Assembly (NCBI GenBank): GCA_029262895.1
Contig: JAJCYM010000069.1
Span: 1 to 64,000, forward strand
DNA length: 64,000 nucleotides
Source of the DNA: Roseivirga sp.
GTDB lineage: Bacteria; Bacteroidota; Bacteroidia; Cytophagales; Cyclobacteriaceae
Direction: 5' to 3'
Numbering within the stretch: position 1 is the first letter of the stretch; every line of letters starts with the position of its first letter. This document shows positions 19,201-31,200 of this stretch, piece after piece. Both the position numbers and the translations under genes were made by a program. The notes below the pieces were generated by a model. That model had not been told where the DNA came from, did no database searches, and worked only from the letters and a program-made list of their open reading frames with translations.

Positions 19201-22200
19201 GCTCTTCATTAAATCGCTGGAATACGGATGATAAAAGTTTTCAAACTTGTATTTCATCTGTGTAATCACGGAGTCATACTCTACTTCATTGGGTTCGGAT
19301 TTGCGAGATTTTGCTTTCGATTTACTTTGGGTTGAGGGTATATGAATGGTTTCTTTAGGGGTTACAAAAAAACTGTGGTAGGGGTCCTGAAAAAACAGGC
19401 TGTCCTGGGAATAATATTCAGGATGCTGGCCATGAATAGGTATTTCTGTTCCCCTGGTGCTGTCCAAAACTGTTACGGTAATCCCTGCAGCGTCTCTATG
19501 CAGAACAAAGTCTTTTCCTGAACTTAATTTGTACTTGTTGTGAGACAAATAGGTGTCGGGAAGAGCGTATTCATCCAAATCATCACTACCCTCAAATGAA
19601 AATGTTCCAGTGCTCAGGTCATAACGTATTTCCTCAACGGACACATCCGTGTCCAAAGCTACCGTGCCTATATAGCCACTAGACTGGAAGTAGCAGTTAA
19701 TCACTGCATCATTTCCAGACTCTTTGGCATAAAACCTCAATGCACTCATTTCGGTTTTGTTCATATCTCCAGCGAAATAGGACAGAATGGTAAAAGCTCC
19801 ATTTCCTACTTGAAAACTCTCTTTGGATGTTCTTCCCGGGGTCCATTTGTCATACTTATACTCGCTAACGCCTATGTTGATATCGAAATAGACAAAGGGA
19901 TCAGTAATCTTCTCCAAATAGGCCGTTTTTTGATCATCAGTATAATAACCCCAATGCTCCAAAAGTGGATCAAAGGCCGTTGATTCTTCATTGTATAGTC
20001 TTGTAGCTTCTTTTACAGTTTCTCGAAATTTGGTCCAAAAAATCAGCAATCTACCGTTAACCACTACTGGCATCACAAATTCGCTATCAACCTCTAAATC
20101 GAGTTTTTCCCATGGGGTCCAATACCCTTTTTCCAATTTCCTGTGATAGTATACGTGTGGATGAGACTTCGTCCGCCCGATTACATGCAACACGTCTACC
20201 TCCTCACCATCTATAGTGGTATCCAGGTGATAGGTACCCAGGACTTCAAGCCAGGAAACGGAATCTACTTTTTCTATATAGCGCGTAATGGCCCGTTCTA
20301 CGCTTTCATCGGTGATCTGGTCTTGTAAAAGCTCGTTTTCTAATGCTTTGAAAAACTCGCTTTTGGACGTTCTTAATTCGGGTTCCAACCAATTTTCCGG
20401 GAACAAGAAGACTTTACGGTTAGCTTCCCAAATCCTATATTGTGCCATCCACTCCCATTGCTCTTTTTGATCTGCATCGAGGGTAACACCTTCTTCCAGC
20501 CCCATAAAGCTTCTCTGAATGAAGAGTTGCAACGAGCTATTCGCCTGTTTGATTCGAGAGGTAAGCATGCACGCCTCCATTTCCGTATCGATCAGAAAAT
20601 GATCGAACAGATCCATTTTATCTTCATAACCGGCCTGACCAACCAGGTAAGCAGCCAATGCATCTCTTTGTCTTTGTCGCAATGGGTCTCTCAAGGAAGG
20701 GGCAATGTTCAGCCATTGACTAATTCCATAATGAGACTTGACAGTCTGTCTAATACCAGAGGCAGTAGTGCTATCGAGATCAGGATCTGCCCAACTCCAA
20801 AGAGTAGTTGTACTTGCCTTCACTTGACTAGTCAATTGCAAGCACTCCTCCAACTGTACCAGCACATCCCCATTGGCACAATCAGCCAAGCTTAGGTTGT
20901 ATGCAGATGTTCCTATTAGGAATTGGATGTCTGACAATTCCCAGCCCGACAATTCTTGAAATCCAAGAGCGAAATCCTCCAATGTAGGAGCAGTATCATA
21001 TTCCGCTCCATTAACTGCCATATCCAACAAGCTCAAAGTGCTGGTATCTTCAAGTCTATAGGTATCATTGAGAGCACACATAGCAGACATTCTCGTCCAT
21101 TGGTCGAAATCCTCATACCCATCTGTGACATAGGCTGTCGGTAGCCCATTGAGGTCTAACCAACTAATGGCATCATTATTTTCATAAACCCAAAGGAGCT
21201 CGTCATTCGTCAATCTACATGCCGAAACAACCATGGCAGCTTTATGTAGCAAAATCCAGGTATCGAATTGGGCCGAAAACAGGTCATAGGAAATCAACTC
21301 ATCTTCTGCATACTCATAGTTGGTAAAAGTTTCATCCAGTAGCTCATCAATGGCTGGTTTTGTGCTGTCAGCAGCAGACGTTACTAAATCGCTGATCAGC
21401 AATAAACTGGTATCAAGATCCAAATCGAACTCATCGGCAATACTTTGTGCTACCCGTTCACTGCTCTGTATTTCCACAATATGATCGAGCAGTGGCTGAA
21501 ATAAATAAGCATACCTAGCCTGAACTCTTGATTCCTCGCTCTGAGTAGTATCAATATTCATCAAAGTAGATATGGCTTCGGTCGCGTCCAGGAAGATCAA
21601 ATTGTCTTCGATCAACTGCTGTTGCTCGGTCTCGCTCAAAGCTGACTGCTCATTAATCAGGGCTATTAAGTCATTATAGGCTTCTTCATCTGCAATCAGA
21701 GCCAGCTTAGTTATAGTCAATTCTCCCGTGGGGTCGGAGCTATGGTCGTTTTCGGCAACTATTTTTTGTAAACCCTCCTGAAGTACGTTCAGCGATTTAC
21801 CAATGCTATCTTCGGAAAGACCAATTTTGTCGGTCTCGTCATAGTCATGCAGTAAGAGGTAGGCTAAAGCTCCTTCGTTCAAAACTCCAGAATGAATTTT
21901 ATCCACCTTCCCTGCAAATACCAGGGCTCCCTCAGGCTGCGCCACAGCAAAGGGGTCCTCTTCAATTAGACTAAAGAGCTTTGAAACATCCTTGGGCTCT
22001 ATATCAAAGGCATTGGTTAGTGAATTCAGCCTGTGCAGTTGGGACAGGTTGGCTAACGTAAGTGGAGGATTTTCAGCGAGTTCATCTATGAGGTATCCCA
22101 GATCTGCGCTGGAAACACCTAATGCGCCTGATATATGTGCCAAATGATCGTTTATAGGCACTACTGTTCCAGCATCCTCAATGGCCAAGGCTGTCCCTTC

Positions 22201-25200
22201 GCTGTTAAGCTCAAAGTCTGGCTCTAAGGGGTTGGAAATGGCCTTATTCAAGAATAATGACTCATAATATGAGCGGCTATGTTCGTCATTGACATCCTTA
22301 TCGGTGCTAAGGTTGGACCACCAGCTTAAAAGCTCTATCAGATCAAGCCCAGTTGACTCTTTGAGTTCTTTTATGATAGACAGGCGCTCAAGGAAGGGGT
22401 CTTTTAAATTGACATTCCCCATTGCCTTTATGGTGTAGCCAAGCTCCAGAATTTCCCAGTTTATGGTCTGACGCAGCCTGAGAAACCGATGTGTCCTTTG
22501 AAAAAACTGCTGTGCTAGGCTCGTGCCATCCGATTTTCTTATGATGGCTTGGGAAATATCACAAGGGTCATCTGATTCTGAAAAGTCAATAATGATATCT
22601 CCATCGGGGTTAATAAATTCTACCTGGAGTAATTGCTGAAGTTCCTCATAACTTAAGCCTGTCTTATCTAGAAAATTTTTAACCTTGGCCAAAACACTTT
22701 TCCAGTTAGAGGAGTTTGCACCCCACATGTCTTTCACCGTGTAGGTATTACTTCCTATCTCAAGGTCTCCGGCAATAATCTTTTTCTGACTGGTCGATAA
22801 GCCCAAATTTGTCTGAGCCTTTTCAATCGCTACAGGTTCATTAACACCCCCATTGAATTCTATGGCCTTCATCACATCAAATTTTGAAACCTCGAGTTTC
22901 TTTAGGTAGGCATCACCTTCGGTATTCGAGAAATGAAAGGGAAGAATAAACGGGTATACTGCTTGGTCCAGAATATCGTATGCAGCAAGATTGATATTCT
23001 CAGGAAAGGCCTGAAGTTCTTGTGTGGTTCCCTGACTTTGGTAAGTGATATCAACTGATTGACCGTTATGGGCGAGCACGGCATTCTCTAAGATTTCAAT
23101 TACAAGATCGATATATGGGAGTACTGTATTGGTGTTCTCACATGAGAGTTCTATGTTGCCAAGGTCTTCTCTACGTTGCAAAAGCAGTTGTAGTGGTGAT
23201 TGATTATCATCATTGCTGGCGCTGTGCCTTAAAAATTCAAGCAAGTCGACCATATAGGCGGCTGGACTGAGAATGGACTTGCAGTGTTGACATTCACAGT
23301 AACTCTGACTGCCAAACAAAGTCTCTAAATCCGGAATATCCAAGGCATCGGAATTGGCTTGAACTGTCTCGGTGACCACCGCGGGTGAATTATTTGGAGC
23401 GGTGGCTATCAAGCCGCCCACAACCTGTTGAACCTGGGTGGCAATACCAGCCGCATTCTCATAAACGGCAGCTGCGTTAGCTGGGCCTCCCAGATTCTCC
23501 GAGTACTCCTGTACAAAGGCTCCCTGCGTTTTGTCAGAAGTGATACCGATAGCGCTGGATTGGCCTGATTGATCAAGTTTATCCATCACCTCAGACCTAT
23601 TCCCAACTGGTGCTAATTTGTACAGGCGTTGGTTCTTTTTTAAATCATGAGCAAGTGATTCAAGGTTGTTTACCTCCTTCTCCAATTCACTACGGTTTTC
23701 ACGGATGTACCCATCCACAGAAGTTCTTGAAATATCGAAATCGCCCCGATTCTTCAGGAACTTACCCAAATCATTCCTGTTGTTCTTATCAATCAGCTTA
23801 GCAGTGGCTCTTTCAGAAGGATATAGCCTTTCAAATCTATTGGTGATTGAAAGCGCGTAATTCCTACGTTTTTCTGCCGGACTCGATCCTGAAATTGATT
23901 CAGGGACTTTAATCTTATTTTTGGTGATCTGCCCTTCCCAGTCTTTTACGTCAAGCCTAGCCAAGTTTTTAATTCTGCTATCGGCCGTGCCTGCCATCTT
24001 TTTCATGGCTTTGGTCATCCCCAAGTTATTGGCCGAAAGATGTGATAACTCCAAGGTGCTTTTAACTTCCTCTACCAATTTTTTATCCAGACCGGCCTCA
24101 GCTTCAATCTCCTTCCACAAATCTCCAGAAGTGCCTGATTTTTGATGGAATGCGTCAAGTATTCGTTTGCTCTGACCTTTGTTTAGAGATGACGCCTTAA
24201 TGGCATTCCCTATGGCTGTCTCCTTTCCACCTTCTTTGATATGGACTTCACTGGCGTGATTGTACAACTGTCCAAGTTGCTTGTCCAAGTCGCCTAGGGA
24301 TGTTTTAGGAATTAGGTTTTCTGCGACTGCTCTTTCTACAGCTTTTCTCAACACCCTATCTGGCTGTTGCGCCAATACCAGGGTATCGGTAGTGAGACCC
24401 CTTTTATTCAAGGCATAAAAGAAGCTCCTATCAATTCCAGTTGATCTGTGCTGCTTATCCGCCTTGATGTAATCTGCAACCTGTCCTTCCTTGGAACCGC
24501 TTTTTCCAGACAAATAAGCCAATTGACTAGTATCCACCTCGTCCAGCTTTTCTGTCAGCAGTGGGGCTAACGCACGTTCTAATTTTTGATATTCTGACTG
24601 TCCGCTATAGATGTTTTTATCTACCACCAGATTGACCACCAAATCAGTAATAGCATCGTAATACACTTGAGAGCTGGCCACCTGCTCACCATCTTCCACA
24701 GCCACCACCTGGATATCTGGTTGATCACCTCCTTTTGACTTGTATGAGACGTTGAAGCTCCCCTCTTCATCGCTTTTGGTATTTGTTAGCAAAACACGAC
24801 CACGCAAGCCAACATTGTAAACTTCGATTGTTGCCGTTATCGGGTCTCCGCCAGCCGTGGCCAATTTTCCTGAGACCTTGCCCGAAACGGATGCTCTGGA
24901 GTTTTTTCCTTTTTCGGAAGGCAAAGCGATATTGACTTCCGTATCATCTCCGGCATTGACAATTACTTCTTTTTCCGTGGAATGGATCAGCACTCCTTTT
25001 CGATAAATCCTGAAAAAGATATCTGGCTTTTTGTCGAACAACCCCTTAAAGGCAGAAGTGTCAAAGGTCATAGTAAATCCTCCCGATTTATCGGTAGTTG
25101 CTTTGCCCAAAAAATCATTGACAAGCAGATCTTTATCCCATGCTTCAATGGTTAGCGCAGCAAGGGCTCTTTTATTTGAGGAAATAATTCTTCCGGTGAT

Positions 25201-25218
25201 CTTATAGTGTGTGTTCAT
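16267..25218 (-). CDS. Tc toxin subunit A (TcA), pore-forming/injection subunit
   Basis: TcA forms the pentameric pore that binds target cells and injects the TcB-TcC-held enzyme. The 2983 residues are longer than the usual ~2,500. Two transthyretin/carboxypeptidase-regulatory-like beta domains (about 1-105, 108-200) precede a long helical region. The VRP1/TcA signature follows, a Cys/His cluster (C641, C643, H645, C646) then SILSPAAYMVDLLEFL. A neuraminidase-like beta region is near 1670-1750. The channel segment has coiled coils around a hydrophobic stretch (about 2360-2600). The TcB-binding domain carries FEGAGAISQWKLQLP near 2780 and FDYNTISDVILRVSYTA. It is second in the operon, 71 bases after the TcB-TcC gene. 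No signal peptide is present, as in other Tc toxins. Its host target is unknown. Confidence 0.9.
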   Translation of the reverse strand: MNTHYKITGRIISSNKRALAALTIEAWDKDLLVNDFLGKATTDKSGGFTMTFDTSAFKGLFDKKPDIFFRIYRKGVLIHSTEKEVIVNAGDDTEVNIALPSEKGKNSRASVSGKVSGKLATAGGDPITATIEVYNVGLRGRVLLTNTKSDEEGSFNVSYKSKGGDQPDIQVVAVEDGEQVASSQVYYDAITDLVVNLVVDKNIYSGQSEYQKLERALAPLLTEKLDEVDTSQLAYLSGKSGSKEGQVADYIKADKQHRSTGIDRSFFYALNKRGLTTDTLVLAQQPDRVLRKAVERAVAENLIPKTSLGDLDKQLGQLYNHASEVHIKEGGKETAIGNAIKASSLNKGQSKRILDAFHQKSGTSGDLWKEIEAEAGLDKKLVEEVKSTLELSHLSANNLGMTKAMKKMAGTADSRIKNLARLDVKDWEGQITKNKIKVPESISGSSPAEKRRNYALSITNRFERLYPSERATAKLIDKNNRNDLGKFLKNRGDFDISRTSVDGYIRENRSELEKEVNNLESLAHDLKKNQRLYKLAPVGNRSEVMDKLDQSGQSSAIGITSDKTQGAFVQEYSENLGGPANAAAVYENAAGIATQVQQVVGGLIATAPNNSPAVVTETVQANSDALDIPDLETLFGSQSYCECQHCKSILSPAAYMVDLLEFLRHSASNDDNQSPLQLLLQRREDLGNIELSCENTNTVLPYIDLVIEILENAVLAHNGQSVDITYQSQGTTQELQAFPENINLAAYDILDQAVYPFILPFHFSNTEGDAYLKKLEVSKFDVMKAIEFNGGVNEPVAIEKAQTNLGLSTSQKKIIAGDLEIGSNTYTVKDMWGANSSNWKSVLAKVKNFLDKTGLSYEELQQLLQVEFINPDGDIIIDFSESDDPCDISQAIIRKSDGTSLAQQFFQRTHRFLRLRQTINWEILELGYTIKAMGNVNLKDPFLERLSIIKELKESTGLDLIELLSWWSNLSTDKDVNDEHSRSYYESLFLNKAISNPLEPDFELNSEGTALAIEDAGTVVPINDHLAHISGALGVSSADLGYLIDELAENPPLTLANLSQLHRLNSLTNAFDIEPKDVSKLFSLIEEDPFAVAQPEGALVFAGKVDKIHSGVLNEGALAYLLLHDYDETDKIGLSEDSIGKSLNVLQEGLQKIVAENDHSSDPTGELTITKLALIADEEAYNDLIALINEQSALSETEQQQLIEDNLIFLDATEAISTLMNIDTTQSEESRVQARYAYLFQPLLDHIVEIQSSERVAQSIADEFDLDLDTSLLLISDLVTSAADSTKPAIDELLDETFTNYEYAEDELISYDLFSAQFDTWILLHKAAMVVSACRLTNDELLWVYENNDAISWLDLNGLPTAYVTDGYEDFDQWTRMSAMCALNDTYRLEDTSTLSLLDMAVNGAEYDTAPTLEDFALGFQELSGWELSDIQFLIGTSAYNLSLADCANGDVLVQLEECLQLTSQVKASTTTLWSWADPDLDSTTASGIRQTVKSHYGISQWLNIAPSLRDPLRQRQRDALAAYLVGQAGYEDKMDLFDHFLIDTEMEACMLTSRIKQANSSLQLFIQRSFMGLEEGVTLDADQKEQWEWMAQYRIWEANRKVFLFPENWLEPELRTSKSEFFKALENELLQDQITDESVERAITRYIEKVDSVSWLEVLGTYHLDTTIDGEEVDVLHVIGRTKSHPHVYYHRKLEKGYWTPWEKLDLEVDSEFVMPVVVNGRLLIFWTKFRETVKEATRLYNEESTAFDPLLEHWGYYTDDQKTAYLEKITDPFVYFDINIGVSEYKYDKWTPGRTSKESFQVGNGAFTILSYFAGDMNKTEMSALRFYAKESGNDAVINCYFQSSGYIGTVALDTDVSVEEIRYDLSTGTFSFEGSDDLDEYALPDTYLSHNKYKLSSGKDFVLHRDAAGITVTVLDSTRGTEIPIHGQHPEYYSQDSLFFQDPYHSFFVTPKETIHIPSTQSKSKAKSRKSEPNEVEYDSVITQMKYKFENFYHPYSSDLMKSLNLSGVSEVMKRETQLWESEYFDTYVPLAVVSPYPKREIDFTYGSAYGIYNWELFYHVPMLIANQLNQDQQFEEAQQWYHYIFNPMDRVTEGVDTPQHFWQFKPFFEEYDLDSVNDLMYALSYSGTDTQTLNKKEEAEAQIEAWKADPFEPHTIAALRKVAYMKNTVLKYIDNLIDWGDSLFKRDTIESINEATQLYILAYKLMGERPEEIPSDEREVYTYSELLEKGIDGFSNALIEIESLIVSGEESGSSSNNTAVTNLYNLYFCIPHNKHLIGYWDTIEDRLFKIRNCMNIDGVVRSLALFEPAIDPGMLVNAKAAGVDLGAVLSDLNAPLPNYRFQFYISRAKEYARDIQSLGSALLSALEKKDAEALALLRSNQEMSLQTSIKELRKLFVDEARENLNAQKQSKITVEKRYKYYKDIVKINAGEKTQMGMTITAGVLQAVSQGIKLGASVTELIPDPETGVIGPIPMAVVGLPGGGKIASSLHKLSGGFDIAASILNTAASITGTVASYQRRWNDWKLQEKLAKSEIKQLEKQIVASEVRLAITEKELVNFEQQMEQAVKYHEFMTDKYTNKELYQWMISQLSSLYFQAYQLAYDCAKRTQKNFQYELNSNQTFIQYGYWNSLKKGLLAGEKLQHDLKRMEMAYLEQNKRGFEITKNISVGLLDPMALINLKQTGTCYVNLPETIFDLDYPGHYQRRIKSVSMTIPCVAGPYTSVSCTLTLMENAVRTENNLDEESLTTYSGATQSIATSNGQQDSGMFQLNFNDERYLPFEGAGAISQWKLQLPTTFHAFDYNTISDVILRVSYTAKDGGETFRSDVNGEIEAAIQAIAMGSGNTGLTKMFSAKHDFANDWYRFLNPADGENHSMDMEIVQERFPQMFKDYEIDIRQMDVYLISAGSDPGFSVAHDTNTGGTNLSGVTDMEGVLAGTVYLNPTDSSPANMTGSTGTWSMEAEPFDSSEITDVILICHYGIQ

Positions 25219-25289
25219 GTTAATCTTTTTCTATTGTTTCGCATTGGATCTTATCTGTCTTAGTAAGATCTTTCGAGCGTACGTCATAA

Positions 25290-28200
25290 TTATCTTCCGT
25301 GGACATTAGTCCATGTTTCCATAAGGTATTCATAAGAGTATGGGCCGACTTGAGCCCCTGAAAACTCTTCAAAGGTTGAGTAATTGGAAGGGTCAGATGA
25401 ATCAAAAGATGGATCATCGTTGAGCCACATGCCAACACTAGGGACCGATGCTACCGCCAGTAAGGTTCCTGTCGTTCCGGGGGCCGTTAAGCCTGCATAT
25501 ACTTTTGTAGTGACATAATGAGTGGCAGGTGTTCCTACAGGTAATGTTGGAACCCCAGCTGCACCTAGAACATCAGCACAGGCATAAGTGGCACAATCGT
25601 TAGCCAAAAATTCGTATGGGCCGACACTACCACTTTCAACCGCATTATCTGCTACTCTTTGTGCAGCTTTTGCCTGTTCTGGAGTGACCGCCACATCGAC
25701 TATCTTCGTAGTTTTAGGATTTGGACGTGGAACTGACTCCACGAGTGTATCACCGCTCTTCACCAATCCTCCACCAGACATCATTTCACGCCCTTCTGCC
25801 GGAACACGAAGATGGGTCCAAGCTTCTTCGGCCGTTTCATCGACTTTCGTTCCAACTCGACTATGTCCCACTACATGCCCCGCAGGATTAGATCCACGAC
25901 CTTCTCTAAAGGACAAGCTAACCTGACCCGTTCTGGAACTATCCATCAATTGACCAACCTTATGGCCAACACCAGCTGTGGCAACTTCAAAGGCAACATT
26001 TCCCGCTGTTCCAGTATTAGTATCACCCAAAGCTGTGTACCCAAACGATTCAATAATACCCGCTGTTCCATGTCCCAACGCACTTAAGTAGTTACCCTGC
26101 TCCCATTGATGAACGGCTGCCGAACCGCGAACGGTCGCATATTCAAGAGCGGTCTGTCTCGTTAAAAAATCTCTACCTGATTCCGCTCTCTCACTTTCAA
26201 TCACTGATATTAAATTGTCAACAGACTCATCCGAATATCCCTGGGCTTCTGCATAATTCCATGCCGATTTCTGTGCTTCAGACATGGGTGGAGGTGCTTC
26301 CTGCAAACCATTTGGGTCTACTAAATTGATCGGATTATTGCTTACATACTTGTAAATGTTCAAGCCGTCTGCCGGCCCTGAAGGATCAGGACTTAGCCAC
26401 CTTCCCATCCATGTCGCATAGTACCTTGCACCGTAATAATAAAGTCCTGTTGTATCGTCCCTCTCTTTGCCTGTATATCTATATTCCTTTAGTTTAACCT
26501 CACTTTCATTAGCCCCAGTGGTAAATGCAGTACCTCCAAAAGGGAAATACTCTTCGTAAGAGATTATCTGTCCACTGATATCCAATTCAAGCGAGGCCGA
26601 ACCCAAATGGTTGTCCAATTGGTAGTGAAGCTTGTTTGTATTTATGGTTACCGTAGAGTCAGAGCTTAAAGTCCAATAATATGCTATTGCAATCCTCCTT
26701 GCGTTATCAGAGATATGATGGGAATAACGTTCATCCCTTATGGTCTCAGAGTTGCCCTGATATCTACGTTTGAGCTCTAAACCTGCAACATAAAGTTTCT
26801 CCTCCTTCCATAACAGATCTCCGTTAGCGTTATGGGTTTCCTTTACCTTCCTCAAACGTTGGCCAGAGCTGTCATAAACGTAGTATTCAGCATCATTCTC
26901 GGTATCTCTTTCAATGATCGTAACACTGGCGATATTATTCCTGTAATTCCAGGCGATTGCTTCCAGATGCTCCAGTTGTATCATATTTCCGGCAGCATCA
27001 AAATAACTATCCACATCCACCGAAGTATCCATTTCATCAGTAATGGCTCGGTTGCTGGTTTCCGCAACGGTCATCTGACGTGTGAAGGCATTCTCTCCAA
27101 CATGTTGAATTTGAGTGAGGTTGCCTGCGTTGTCGTAGCTATAATTTCTAATATAACCCCTTAGTTGTTGGCTATCATTGATACTCGCATGATGACTGCC
27201 CTTGTAATCTTCCCAACTGCTTTGATAGTCTGTTTTGCTTAATCCGAGATGCTGCCTACCCGTTGCCTGAGTGAGTTGATAAAGTGCATCATAAACAAAG
27301 TCATTGGCGGCTTCAACTTCTTGATTGGCGGTGAAAATAGTCTGATGTGAAGCGTCTGTGATCTTGACAATATTGCCAACCGGATCATAGACATAATGAA
27401 TATCCTGCAGAGTAGTGATGCTACCACTTTCCTCTTGACGAGTAGTCAGCAAATCAGTCAACCTGAAGGTTTCTGCTTCATAGGCATAGCTGGTTTGAAC
27501 TCCATTGCCATAGGTAATACCGTTTCGCTGACCCTTGGCATCGTAAGTAATGTTTTCAATGAATGCAGTACTCATCGATTCATTCTGAAGCTGTACACTC
27601 ACACTTTTTAATAGGCCCATTTGATGGTATTCTGGTGTGGTAATACTACCATCAGGTTTGATCTGCTCGACCACACGGCCCATCGCATCGTATACCATTG
27701 TTGTGGTAAACCTTTCGGCTTCCATATCAACGGTTGATGGATCATCCCAGTCCACTTCCGTTTTGTATTTTGATCGAAGCGTGCGGCTTGTCGATAAAAC
27801 CGCTCCTTTAAAGTCGAACAGTTCGTTTTCCAGCAAACCTGCCTGATCATAGTGCCTCACCATTTGCCCGTTGAGATTCTTTTCAGACGAATCAGTTTCC
27901 CCTTCTCCGTATTCCATTTGCTGCACAACCTGATCAAGTTCATTGCCTGATACATATATACTTTTTGGGCGGTGAAGTGCATCATAGATGGTTTGGCTAT
28001 AATACCCACGCGCATTCCAGAGATGAACTGCATTGCCCAAGACATTATTTAACACAAAACTTTCCCCGGCATCTGCACTCTGTGTATTCAAAGCATTACC
28101 CAGTAAGTCATATTGATGGATAAAGTTCTTAACCTGTTCTTCCTCCGTTCTACTTGCATTAGCGGCATACTGCCTCGGGTCTGTTATGGAGAGAGCATTA

Positions 28201-31200
28201 CCACTAATATCATATTCTGTATAAGTGATGTGTTCCTCACCTCCTTCTTCTTTCCGTTGTATACTCAGAAAAGTGCGGCCTAGCACATCCATTACTGTGC
28301 TTGTAGGGGTATTGTAATGCGCTATAGCATTGATTAGTGCCTCAGACTCTTCATCGCCATTTGCCACATGAGTAGCATAGTAATTGCTGTCGCTTACAGT
28401 ATCATTTTCATCGTAGCTGTGCGTTTCCCATGAGGTAAATTCCACTTTGCTGTGAAAACCCTTTGGAGTATCCGTCCTTATTACCCTGCCAAGTGGATCA
28501 TAATAGATAATAGGGGTAACACCTATGGGGCCTACTTCTTCTTCCGATTGATAGGCGTGGGTGCCACTATAGAAAGGCTCATACTGCTTGACCGGTTTTT
28601 CCTTATTGTTATACACTGTTCGACCTGAGACAAGCCAACGTTCACCGTCAGTAGTATCTGTTTCTGTCAATGGCCCATCATCTACTTTTACCTTGCGTTG
28701 CAATGATCTTCCAAAGCCATCAGAATAACCCAGCTGAATCTGTATGGCAGTATCTTCACCTTCGGCTAAATCACTAACATGGGTCTCACGCCAAAGACTG
28801 ACAAAATGGGGAGGTTGTTGATCATCAGACCAGGCTTCCAAATTGTAATAGAAAAAACTAGTCGCTTCTTGTAGGTAATCCGATGGATTGGCTACCACAT
28901 TCTCCATGTTTGGGCTGCTCTGTATTTCATAACCGCCAATGCTGCTATCACCTTTGAGAGTTCCATCAACACTGCCATAGCTTGAGGTGGCAATGACCAT
29001 ACCCAAGGCATCACTGATAGTCTCGGAAGTGTTGTTGTTCATATCGACCAATTGCCATGGAGCCAATGTGCGATAATTTATGGCAGCACTACTCGTATTA
29101 CCCAGTGCATCGGAACTTTGAATAATGGCTAAATTATAAGCGTCATAACCTATTTCTGCAAGGTTGCCAAAGGGGTCTTCAATCCTGTAGGGTCTATAAA
29201 ATGCCGTAGCTCCATGATAGTGCATGATGCTACTCGGTATCCACCAATAGCCATCACTTTCTATATAACTAGCCTCGTTCAGCATGTTTCCATCTACCAT
29301 ATCACCAAAGACCTCGGCCGGATAGTTGGTTGACATAACCACCTGCTCCGTATGGTGACCCAGCACCAGAGCCGACACCTCACCCCATTGAGCTTCGGTG
29401 CTCTCATCAAGCCAGTAGTAGTTTTTTGTCCAGCTCAAAAGCCTGGACTGCACCCCAGTGGTAAAGTCAGTGTTATGTGATAATATGGCAGCATCTTCAA
29501 ATAAACCTTCCAATTGACTGGAAATGTTATCCCAACTGAAATAAGCATCAGTCTCAAGACTGAACCCATTGACCTCAAAGCTCCTTTGTTGCAATGGCAC
29601 GCCCAGCAGGTAAAAATCTTCAGTGTTATTGATAAGCTCGTTGAGCTGGGCCACGGCTTTTAGCTCAGTCTGTTCGTCATAGGCACTGCTTACCGAACTC
29701 CTTCGTGGATAGGCGATGTTCACAGTTTTTAGAATATGCCCATATTCATCGATCTCCAGGTTAAAGGTGTGCTGTATTCTTGGGTCTGACAGTTCGCGCT
29801 CATAATGATGGGTAAGTGATTCCCTGCCTACGGCATGGAAGACAGCATGTGGTAATCCTTCATGTGGTTGAATTTGTGTAACCGCATAATTGGTCTCAGC
29901 CACATTATAGGGCATGTTTTGCCGTTCGCTACCATCCAGCGCATACGTCTCTACACGAAGAGGCCTTCCTTTCAGGGATCGGTAGGCCTCTCGTGTTGCC
30001 TCAAAGGACATCATATCTGCTCCTTCGATTACACTGTCGGCAAGAGGAGCTGCCATGGCATCTCCGTCAAAATATTCTGCCTCGTATTGTCTTGAAATCA
30101 CGCCCTGATCCACATAAGCCCCAGTGTGGAACCAACTTTTGGTATACACTGGAGCCATATCCAGTTCATCGCCTGTATTGTAGGTCTCGAAGCTTTCGGC
30201 ATCGGTTTGTTCCACCATGCCAAAGCCTCTGAATTCACGCTCAATACCGTCATAATAACCATGATGATATTTATAGCTCGTTGTAAGTCGGGAACCGGAA
30301 ATTAGATCTTCAACTGTGATGCTGGCTACCACTTGAACCGGAAAATGCAAAGGTGTAATCCAGGGGGTACCAGCTCTTAAATCATCCAGATAATATTGTG
30401 TTGAAGCCCCATAGCTTATTGTGGTCCTTTTACCCATATTATTATCAATCGTGGATAACAAGTATGGTTTTTGACCTCCGGAAAGATCAATATACTGCCA
30501 TTCATTAGGCTCATCCTTTGACAAGGGGGAGTTCCAAACTAAACAGGCTGTTCCCAGACCAAGCAGGTCTACCAAGCCCACTGAGGAAAGGTCGTCCACA
30601 TCGGGAAAAGAGGCTATAGCCAGAGACTCACCCCAGCCATTGCCAGACTCGTTGAGCCAGTAAGACACATTTCCTCCTCCGAGATATAGAATATCCGTCA
30701 TTCCAGATCCATTGATATCGCCAAGTCGAATTTGTTTTTGATCAAATAGCTCCAGGTAATCAAAAACAGGACTTCCAGACATCACAATCTTCGAACCGAA
30801 GCGCGCGTATCCCTTATTGGGCCAGTAGCAAACCTCACCATTCTTTATACGAACGAGATCTGTCAAACCATCACCGCTCATGTCGGCCAGGTATATGGAA
30901 GAGTCGCCATCAGAAAAAACTAATGTTGGTCCTTGTTCTTCATCATGACCTTTCGGTACGTATTCACCTGCATCGTAACCCGATTTGGCCTTAGATGGAA
31001 ACCAACGCAATACATCGTCCTCAGTGATTAGAATATCCGCATATCCATCTCCATTCAAATCAATGAGCTTCATATTCGGGTCCTGCCAATTGATGTTTGG
31101 CTGGTTCTCTAAAATCTTAAATGTCTCCCACTGTCCCTGATTGTAATCAAAGTAACCTTCCATACCATCTGCACGACCTTGAAGTAATAACTCCTTGCGG

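Noticed and set aside
25220-25438. 72-codon minus-strand frame overlapping the 3' end of the TcB-TcC gene, considered as an immunity gene
   Set aside because: It lies almost wholly inside the TcB-TcC coding region in another frame and has no protein-like features. Tc toxins act on other organisms and do not normally need immunity genes.
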